From AC-32 sp036265535 (GTDB taxonomy: Bacteria > Actinomycetota > Thermoleophilia > Gaiellales > Gaiellaceae), in the NCBI GenBank assembly GCA_036265535.1, contig DATAOV010000100.1:1-10162 (forward strand): DNA of 10,162 nucleotides, read 5' to 3'. Every line of letters begins with the position of its first letter. Within the stretch, counting starts at the first letter, position 1. Of the stretch, positions 1 to 4,861 are shown piece by piece. The notes under the pieces are model-generated. The model saw only the letters and a program-made list of their open reading frames with translations. It had not been told where the DNA came from and searched no databases. The position numbers and the translations under genes were made by a program.

Positions 1-1091
1 ACGGCGTCCCTGACGGTTTGCGAGACGAGCACCTCGTCGGGCCCGGCGAGCGCGCTGATCCTGGCCCCGATATGAACAGCGATACCGCCGAGGTGATCGC
101 CGAGAACCTCGAATTCTCCCGAGTGAACGCCGGCTCGCACTCGCAAGCCGAGGCTGTGCATTTCGACAGCAATTGCCTGAGCGCATCGAATCGCTCGCGC
201 TGGGCTCGCGAACGCCGACAGGAAGCCATCTCCCGTCCGATCGATCTCCCTGCCTCCAAAGTGTTGAAGCTGACCGCGGATCAGGTCGTCGTGACGTCGA
301 ATGAGCGCTCGCCATTCCGAGTCGCCGACCTGGGCGGCATGTCGAGTCGAGTCGACGATGTCTGTGAACAGCACCGTCGAGAGGATTCTGTCCGGGGCAG
401 GAAGGGACTTACCCGCCGCTTGCAGCGCTCGCCGATACTCTTCGAGGTACTCGGGAGCGCGAGCCAGGTAATCAGGTTCGAGGCGCCGCTGGAACGTCGG
501 CGCGCTGAAGACCTTGGCCCACTCTTCGACCGGCAACACGTAATCGCCGGCCGCGTGCCAGTGGTGAAGCCATCGGGTGAGGTGCTCTTCCGACCGGAAG
601 AGATTCATCCGAGCTCAGTTGAAGGCCGCGGACCCCACCCTCGAAGCGGCGAACGGTGAAGGCATGTAGCCGACGGCCGTCTCCGGATCGATCTCGAGCA
701 TCTCCTCGTCGCGCATGCGCACGCGCACCGATTCAGCGCAATCGAGGCATCTCGACTCGACAAGAACCTCTTGCCCGGGGAATAGCCAGCGCACGGCCAG
801 CGACTCCATGCCTCATTGGCCGTACCACTTCTGAATGCCCTCGACGCTGATGAGGTAGTGCGTCGGGACATTGCTGAACGGCGCCCAGGACTCGATGTAG
901 TCCGTGTCGTGTGCGAGCCAGCAGCTTGCGAGCGGGGCCGCCTCCACAGTGGCACGTTGCACCTCGCGAGCCTGCTCGGCACCGATCTCAAGTGCCTCCG
1001 CTAACTCGGCGTAATGGGGGGCACGCCCGGTCGCCACGAAGTGATTGAGAACGCTCGTAAAAGCTCGCTGGATCAGGCTCTGGTCGATCAT
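1..1091 (-). CDS. MerB-like (alkylmercury lyase fold) / class III cyclase fusion, putative double selenoprotein (two in-frame UGA), 3' end off window
   Basis: Seen: one minus-strand frame starting at ATG 1091 (AAGAGG about 10 nt upstream; a GTG at 1115 is a weaker alternative) is open to the left edge except for TGA at 815-813 (codon 93) and TGA at 617-615 (codon 159). Residues 1-92 resemble the MerB N-terminal winged helix and the strand leading to the active site (ending KWYGQ). Codon 93 aligns with MerB Cys96 (Y-G-Q-U against Y-A-W-C), Glu96 with Asp99, Cys115 with Cys117, and codon 159 with Cys159, followed by RMNLFRSEEH. A class III cyclase domain starts near residue 235: FTDIVDST with metal-ligand Asp244 and Asp247, GDGF with Asp288, then RAGVHSGE and VHIGARI, where His replaces the usual Asn of the VNxAxR motif. 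Inference: UGA encodes selenocysteine at both sites, since each has a SECIS-like hairpin downstream. Standard calling would give fragments 813-1091/1115, 615-809 and a cyclase starting at ATG 608. The alternative is a pseudogene with two nonsense changes, which is less likely given their exact positions. True organomercurial lyase activity is unproven; the domain may be a sensor. Confidence 0.78.
585..602 (-). promoter_or_regulatory. Putative bacterial SECIS hairpin 2, following UGA at 617-615
   Basis: On the minus strand CUCUUCC (602-596) and GGAAGAG (591-585) form a perfect 7-bp stem closing a GGUC loop (595-592). The loop starts 19 nt after the UGA and opens with two G residues, as bacterial SECIS rules require. 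GGUC also occurs in the loop of the E. coli formate dehydrogenase SECIS. The hairpin overlaps codons for LFRSEE, so part of the symmetry may come from that protein motif; the codon choices nonetheless give perfect pairing. Confidence 0.68.
779..807 (-). promoter_or_regulatory. Putative bacterial SECIS hairpin 1, following UGA at 815-813
   Basis: On the minus-strand transcript, GGAGU (807-803) pairs with AUUCC (783-779, one G-U). A C/U mismatch follows, then GCUGGC (801-796) pairs with GCUGGC (790-785) through four Watson-Crick pairs and a central tandem U-G/G-U. The loop is CGUGC (795-791) with G in second place. The loop begins 17 nt after the UGA. The known bacterial SECIS rules (loop 3-14 nt, G among its first two bases, loop 16-37 nt from UGA) are all met. 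I folded this by eye and calculated no energy. The hairpin lies inside coding sequence, as bacterial SECIS elements do. Confidence 0.65.
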
Positions 1092-1162
1092 CGTCGGGCA
1101 TCCTCTTGGACGCACAGCGAGTTGTCTAGGTGATCAGTGTGGTGTTAGGCGAGGGCTGGCGA

Positions 1163-1184
1163 CTACTGCTCGGCGCCGCAGTAG
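1163..1184 (-). terminator. Hairpin in the LysR to MerB-cyclase gap; possible terminator or leader structure
   Basis: CTACTGC (1163-1169) and GCAGTAG (1178-1184) form a perfect 7-bp inverted repeat around an 8-base GC-rich loop. It lies downstream of the LysR gene and small ORF, and about 70 bases upstream of the MerB-cyclase start, all on the minus strand. No T-run follows on either strand, so it is not a classic intrinsic terminator. It could instead act in the leader of the downstream gene. Confidence 0.3.
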
Positions 1185-1195
1185 AGGCGAACTAG

Positions 1196-1354
1196 CTAAG
1201 CCTTCGGACCGAACCTGTGGAAGCGCGGGGGTACGTAGTACATCAGCCAGTAGCCCCACCGAGTACTGGCGCACCAGCAGTCGGACACGCAGTTGCAATC
1301 CCCGTTGAACGGGTTTCGGAACAGCTCGTGGAGTTCTCGCCTTGTGTTAGGCAA
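1196..1354 (-). CDS. Possible small cysteine-rich protein, 52 aa (hypothetical)
   Basis: A TTG at 1354-1352 is preceded by GGAGG (1365-1361) with a 6-nt spacer, a good ribosome-binding site in a window where such sites are scarce. The frame ends at TAG 1198-1196. The peptide carries CNCVSDCWC at residues 20-28, a C-x-C-x3-C-x-C pattern that could bind a metal, and an aromatic tail (WGYWLMYY, PPRFHRF). Its start overlaps the last codons of the LysR gene by 8 nt in another frame, which would allow translational coupling. I recognise no family. No signal peptide or membrane segment is clear. It may be a chance ORF, because the region also contains several inverted repeats. It is kept because of its ribosome-binding site and cysteine spacing, and because it lies upstream of a MerB-like gene on the same strand. 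Confidence 0.25.
   Translation of the reverse strand: MPNTRRELHELFRNPFNGDCNCVSDCWCASTRWGYWLMYYVPPRFHRFGPKA
1246..1313. repeat. Two further inverted repeats in the 1092-1346 gap
   Basis: GCCAGTA (1246-1252) is inverted as TACTGGC (1264-1270) around 11 bases. CCCGTT-G-AACGGG (1301-1313) is a perfect 6+6 bp palindrome. With the hairpin at 1163-1184 this gives three dyads in about 150 bases. They could be operator sites, transcript structure or chance in GC-rich DNA. Nothing else in the gap is clear apart from the low-confidence small ORF. Confidence 0.35.
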
Positions 1355-2294
1355 CGCATGCCTCCGCAAACTCGGAGTTCTTGGCGCAGCAACGCATGAG
1401 GGTTGCGATGAAACCGCGTTCGCTTGGGCTGAGGGGTCGTCTGACAAGGCGTGCCACGTACAGGCGTCGCTCGATCTTGGGCGCCCCTCGAAGCCGGAAG
1501 CTCTCGAGCTCGCCTCGCTCAAGCTCCTCGGCTACGGCATACCGAGAGAGGAACGCGATCCCCAGCCCCTCGCGAGCTGCACGCTTGATCGCCTCGCTTG
1601 AGTCGAGCTCCCAAACGCGCTTCGGAAGTATCCCCGCCTGGCCGAGAGCGCGCTCGGCCGTCTGGCGCGTGCTCGAGCCTCCTTCGCGCACGAGCAGGGT
1701 CTGATCAACGAGCGCCTTGGCGCTGATGCGCCCGCCCTTGATGGGGAGCAGGCCAGGCTGGGCGATTCCGATGATCTCGTCGGCCAGAAACGGTGTGAGC
1801 TCGACGCGCTCGTCGACCTCCGTTTCGCCCACGAGGGCGAGTTGCACCCGCCCCGCGAGCAAGCGCTCGATCATCTCGTCCGTCGACGCGATCTCAACCT
1901 CGACGTCGACGTGCGGATGGTCGCGCCGGAAGCAGCCGAGCGTGTCGGGGAGCAGGTAGACACCCGGCGTCGTCGAGGCTCCGATGTGGATGGTTCCCGC
2001 CTCGAGACCGGCGAGCGCGCCCAGCTCCTCCTCACCAGCATGCAGCGCCGCTAGTGCCTCACGCGCGCGTGCTGCGAGCAAGCTCCCTGCCTCGGTGAGG
2101 CGACTGCCGCGGCCGTTGCGCTCCACGAGCCGTTGCCCGGCCGCTGCCTCGAGCAGCCGTAGATGCTCGCTCGCAGTCGGCTGCCCGATCCCGACGGTCC
2201 GCGCGGCCGCGGAGACGGTGCCCTGCCGCTCGATCTCGACGAGGAGGCGCAGGCGCGTCGTGTCCCAGAGCAGGGAGAGCGATGTATCGGCCAC
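1347..2294 (-). CDS. LysR-family transcriptional regulator
   Basis: A protein of about 315 residues when started at GTG 2294, the usual LysR length. An N-terminal winged helix-turn-helix is clear: TRLRLLVEIERQGTVSAAAR, then IGQPTASEHLRLLE and an RLTEAG wing, roughly residues 12-70. A linker helix and a periplasmic-binding-protein-like effector domain follow, with IHIGASTTPGVYLLP, VEIASTDEMIERLLAGRVQLALVGE and GLGIAFLSRYAV; this is the CysL/CbbR style of effector domain. The frame stays open to ATG 2393, but that start would put 33 unusual residues before the domain and run past the divergent gene's start, so GTG 2294 is preferred (no good ribosome-binding site; TTG 2330 possible). It diverges from the MBL/MFS-rhodanese operon. 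LysR proteins commonly control the divergent neighbour, so a role in sulfur-responsive control of that operon is inferred. The ligand is unknown. Confidence 0.92.
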   Translation of the reverse strand: MADTSLSLLWDTTRLRLLVEIERQGTVSAAARTVGIGQPTASEHLRLLEAAAGQRLVERNGRGSRLTEAGSLLAARAREALAALHAGEEELGALAGLEAGTIHIGASTTPGVYLLPDTLGCFRRDHPHVDVEVEIASTDEMIERLLAGRVQLALVGETEVDERVELTPFLADEIIGIAQPGLLPIKGGRISAKALVDQTLLVREGGSSTRQTAERALGQAGILPKRVWELDSSEAIKRAAREGLGIAFLSRYAVAEELERGELESFRLRGAPKIERRLYVARLVRRPLSPSERGFIATLMRCCAKNSEFAEACVA

Positions 2295-2320
2295 GGCGAT
2301 GGGCGGTATCGGAAGATTCG

Positions 2321-2342
2321 CCTTGCCCAATACTAGGCAGGC
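2321..2342. promoter_or_regulatory. Candidate LysR operator in the divergent promoter region
   Basis: An imperfect dyad lies in the 67-base space between the divergent starts. TGCC (2324-2327) and GGCA (2336-2339) flank 8 bases, extended to GCCT/AGGC-like arms with one bulged base. It contains T-N11-A spacing (T2323 to A2335), the usual LysR box. TTGCCC (2323-2328) and TATCGT (2347-2352), 18 bases apart, could be a weak plus-strand promoter. The call rests on position and pattern only. Confidence 0.35.
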
Positions 2343-2361
2343 GCCGTATCGTGGGCAAATA

Positions 2362-3114
2362 ATGGTCTTGCGGCCGTATCTCTTTGCCCCCACGGCGTGC
2401 GCGAGCTACCTGTTCGGCTGTCTCACCCACAGCCAGCTTGCGGTCGTCGATCCGCACGCCGAGCTCGTAGATGAGTACATCGAGGAAGCGCGACGTCTCG
2501 GCGCACCGATCGGCGCCGTCTTCGAGACGCACGTGCAAGCCGACCACGTTTCCGGACTCCCGGCCTTGGTCGAGGCTGGTGCTACGGCGTACCTCCCCGC
2601 CGGGGCAAGAGTCGACTTCGAGCATGTGCCGCTGGCTGACGGCGAAGTCATCGAGCTCGGCAACACGGTTGTCCGCACCCTGGCGACACCCGGCCATGCA
2701 CCTGCCCATAGCGCCTACGTCGTCGCAGACAGGCGCCGCGATACGGAGGAGCCGTGGCTCGTCTTCACCGGCGACTCACTCCTCGTTGGTGATGTCGGGC
2801 GCCCGGACCTGCACGCGGGCGGTGATCCGGAGCCGGCCGCGCGAGAGCTATACGCATCTATCGAGCGTCTGCTCGAGCTCCCAAACTACGTCCTTCTCTA
2901 CCCGAGCCATTACGGGGGTTCGGTCTGCGGACGCGGCCTCTCGGGCAATCCTTTCTCGAGCATCGGCTTCGAGCGCCGCCACAATGCGGCGCTCGAGCAC
3001 ACGGATGCAGCAAGCTTCGCACAGGCTCTGCTCGTCGATCTGCCGCCCGCTCCCCCAAACCAGCGGGAGATCGTCGACGCGAATCGCCGGGGGCCCATCG
3101 CCACCCGGACATGA
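2362..3114 (+). CDS. MBL-fold hydrolase, persulfide dioxygenase (ETHE1)-like
   Basis: A 250-residue metallo-beta-lactamase-fold protein. Seen: ETHVQADHVSG (H57, Q59, D61, H62), TPGHAPAHS (H112), FTGDSLLVGDVGRPDL (D138) and YPSHYGGSVCG (H183). This order matches ETHE1-like persulfide dioxygenases and glyoxalase II relatives. ETHE1 enzymes use H112-, D138- and H183-type ligands for mononuclear iron and oxidise glutathione or other persulfides to sulfite. The second His of the HxHxDH motif is Gln here. The frame is open upstream of 2362, but that part is antisense to the LysR gene, and ATG 2362 aligns with the start of the fold. The stop overlaps the next start (ATGA, 3111-3114), so the two genes are translationally coupled. 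Coupling to a rhodanese-containing transporter supports a sulfane-sulfur role. It could also be a hydrolase with another substrate. Confidence 0.85.
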   Translation: MVLRPYLFAPTACASYLFGCLTHSQLAVVDPHAELVDEYIEEARRLGAPIGAVFETHVQADHVSGLPALVEAGATAYLPAGARVDFEHVPLADGEVIELGNTVVRTLATPGHAPAHSAYVVADRRRDTEEPWLVFTGDSLLVGDVGRPDLHAGGDPEPAARELYASIERLLELPNYVLLYPSHYGGSVCGRGLSGNPFSSIGFERRHNAALEHTDAASFAQALLVDLPPAPPNQREIVDANRRGPIATRT

Positions 3115-4832
3115 GCGCGGCGACGACCCGGCTTGGGCTTCGCGAGAACGCCGGTCAGTTCGCGCTACTCGTCGGCCTGAACGCGTTTGTCGGCGCCATG
3201 GTGGGCCTCGAGCGGAGCATGCTTCCGCTCGTCGGCGAGCGTGACTTCGGTCTCGCATCGAAGAGCGCCATCCTCAGCTTCGTCGTCGCCTTCGGGATCG
3301 CCAAGGCAATCTCGAACCTTGCGGCCGGCGGGCTCGCCGATCGAGTCGGTCGCAAGCGCCTGCTCGTGCTCGGCTGGCTGCTCGCTCTTCCGGTACCGCT
3401 CCTCATCGCCGTTGCGCCCAGCTGGGGCTGGATCGTCGTTGCGAACCTCTTCCTTGGCGCTAACCAGGGCCTTGCCTGGTCGATGACCGTCGTGATGAAG
3501 ATCGATCTCGTCGGCCCTCGGCGGCGCGGGCTCGCCCTCGGCCTGAACGAGTCCGCCGGCTACCTTGGCGTCGCGGCAGCTGCGCTTGCTACTGGCGCCC
3601 TCGCAGCCACCTACGCCCCGCGCACGCTCGTCTGGGTGCTGGGTGCAGCGATCGCTGTGCTCGCGACGGTCATCTCGATCCTCTTCGTGCGTGACACCGC
3701 CGGGCACGTCGAACGCGAGCAGCAGGCGCACGGAGCCGCCGTCAGCGGAACGCTGCGCTCGGCCTTCGCCCGAGCGACTGTCCATCACCCGACATTGCGC
3801 GCCTGCTCGCAGGCGGGGCTCGTCAATAACCTGAACGACGCGCTTGCTTGGGGACTGGCGCCGCTGTACCTGGCTGCGCACGGCGCGAGCACGACGCAGA
3901 TCGGCATTGTCGCGGCTGTCTATCCGGCCGTCTGGGGTGCGGGCCAACTGCTGACGGGATGGCTCTCCGACCACACCGGACGCAAGCCCTTGATCGTGGC
4001 CGGCATGCTCACGCAGGCAGTTGCGCTCGCCTTGCTCGTCGCCGGAGGCGGAGCCTTCGCCCCTGCGCTCGGCGCCGCCGTCCTCCTCGGAATCGGCACC
4101 GCGCTCGTCTACCCGACCTTGATCGCAGCCGTCTCCGACACCGTCCAGCCCATTGAGCGGGCCCAGGTCGTTGGCGTCTACCGCTTCTGGCGCGACTTCG
4201 GCTTCGTCGTCGGCGCCCTTCTTGCAGGGTTTGTCGCCGATGCTGCTGGCTCGGAGCCGGCGATCGTCATCGTTGCCGCTCTCACAGGAGCGAGCGGGGT
4301 TTGGGTTGCCGCAACGCATTTCGGCCCAAAACCCCTGCCGGTACGACGAACGGCGGCCGAGCTCCTCTCAGAAGCGCAAAGCTGCATTTCCCCGCGACTC
4401 GATCCTACGGCTGCCTTCCAGGCGCTTCGCGATGGAGCGGTCGTCATCGATCTGCGCTCGAGCGACGAGCGCCGGCGGGAAGGTCTCATCCCAGGTTCCG
4501 TGCACATCCCGCGCTCCGTGCTCGAGTGGCGACTCGACCCTGAGTCGGGCTTCTCGAACCCGCACGTGGAGCCCGGGCAGCGAGTGATCGTCTTTTGCGC
4601 GCATGGATTTTCCTCAAGCTTTGCGGCGGTGACCCTGCGCGACCTGGGCTGGTGGACCGCGACCGACATCGTCGGCGGCTACGAGGGCTGGAAAGCCGCC
4701 GGGCTGCCGACGCGGGCAATGGGGGTGGCCGACGAAGCGGCGAGCGCGGAGCTCCCGGGAATGGGAGGTCCTGCTCAGTTCGAGGATGATGTGCAAGCGG
4801 TTGTCGAGAACATGCGAATGAAAGGTCGTTGA
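3111..4832 (+). CDS. MFS transporter with C-terminal rhodanese domain
   Basis: A 573-residue fusion. Residues 1-405 form a 12-helix major facilitator: the loop 2-3 signature GGLADRVGRKR is at 74-83, and its counterpart in the second half, GWLSDHTGRKP, at 283-292, with hydrophobic helices throughout. After a linker, residues 432-535 form a rhodanese domain: VVIDLRSSDERRREGLIPGS, then the active-site loop FCAHGFSSS with Cys496, and GGYEGWKAAGLP near the end. A tail of about 35 residues follows. Rhodanese cysteines carry a persulfide; tethering one to the cytoplasmic face of a carrier suggests import or export of a sulfur compound coupled to sulfur transfer, with the MBL protein then oxidising the persulfide. 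The substrate (thiosulfate, sulfite, or an organosulfur or mercuric species) cannot be read from sequence. The gene overlaps the MBL gene by 4 bases and ends at a strong terminator. Confidence 0.9.
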   Translation: MSAATTRLGLRENAGQFALLVGLNAFVGAMVGLERSMLPLVGERDFGLASKSAILSFVVAFGIAKAISNLAAGGLADRVGRKRLLVLGWLLALPVPLLIAVAPSWGWIVVANLFLGANQGLAWSMTVVMKIDLVGPRRRGLALGLNESAGYLGVAAAALATGALAATYAPRTLVWVLGAAIAVLATVISILFVRDTAGHVEREQQAHGAAVSGTLRSAFARATVHHPTLRACSQAGLVNNLNDALAWGLAPLYLAAHGASTTQIGIVAAVYPAVWGAGQLLTGWLSDHTGRKPLIVAGMLTQAVALALLVAGGGAFAPALGAAVLLGIGTALVYPTLIAAVSDTVQPIERAQVVGVYRFWRDFGFVVGALLAGFVADAAGSEPAIVIVAALTGASGVWVAATHFGPKPLPVRRTAAELLSEAQSCISPRLDPTAAFQALRDGAVVIDLRSSDERRREGLIPGSVHIPRSVLEWRLDPESGFSNPHVEPGQRVIVFCAHGFSSSFAAVTLRDLGWWTATDIVGGYEGWKAAGLPTRAMGVADEAASAELPGMGGPAQFEDDVQAVVENMRMKGR

Positions 4833-4833
4833 C

Positions 4834-4861
4834 CGTGGCGTTCCCTTTCGGGGGCGCCACG
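4834..4861. terminator. Bidirectional terminator hairpin between convergent genes
   Basis: A 12-bp stem pairs 4834-4845 (CGTGGCGTTCCC) with 4850-4861 (GGGGGCGCCACG), with two adjacent T-G wobbles on the plus-strand reading and a TTTC loop (4846-4849). It fits exactly between the MFS-rhodanese stop (4832) and the cyclase-ATPase stop (4862). No long T-run follows in either direction, as is common in high-GC actinobacteria. Confidence 0.8.

Noticed and set aside
18..659. Plus-strand 213-residue ORF at the left edge
   Set aside because: Its complement encodes a clear MerB C-terminal/cyclase sequence with motifs in order; the plus frame has no recognisable family and is an antisense shadow.
615..809. 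A separate 64-residue gene and a separate 100-residue gene (813-1115)
   Set aside because: They are in the same frame, separated only by TGA-GGC, and form continuous MerB-like sequence; they are better read as one protein with selenocysteine.
1142..1352. True integron attC site
   Set aside because: GTTAGGC cores are present, but no properly spaced RYYYAAC partner was found on either strand.
1984..2361. Extended N-terminus of the MBL-fold protein reaching back to 1984
   Set aside because: It would run antisense through the LysR helix-turn-helix and add 126 low-complexity Ser/Ala/Arg residues. ATG 2362 matches the family start.
3165..4319. 384-residue minus-strand ORF opposite the MFS gene
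   Set aside because: It is highly charged, with no family features, and fully antisense to a clear 12-helix transporter.
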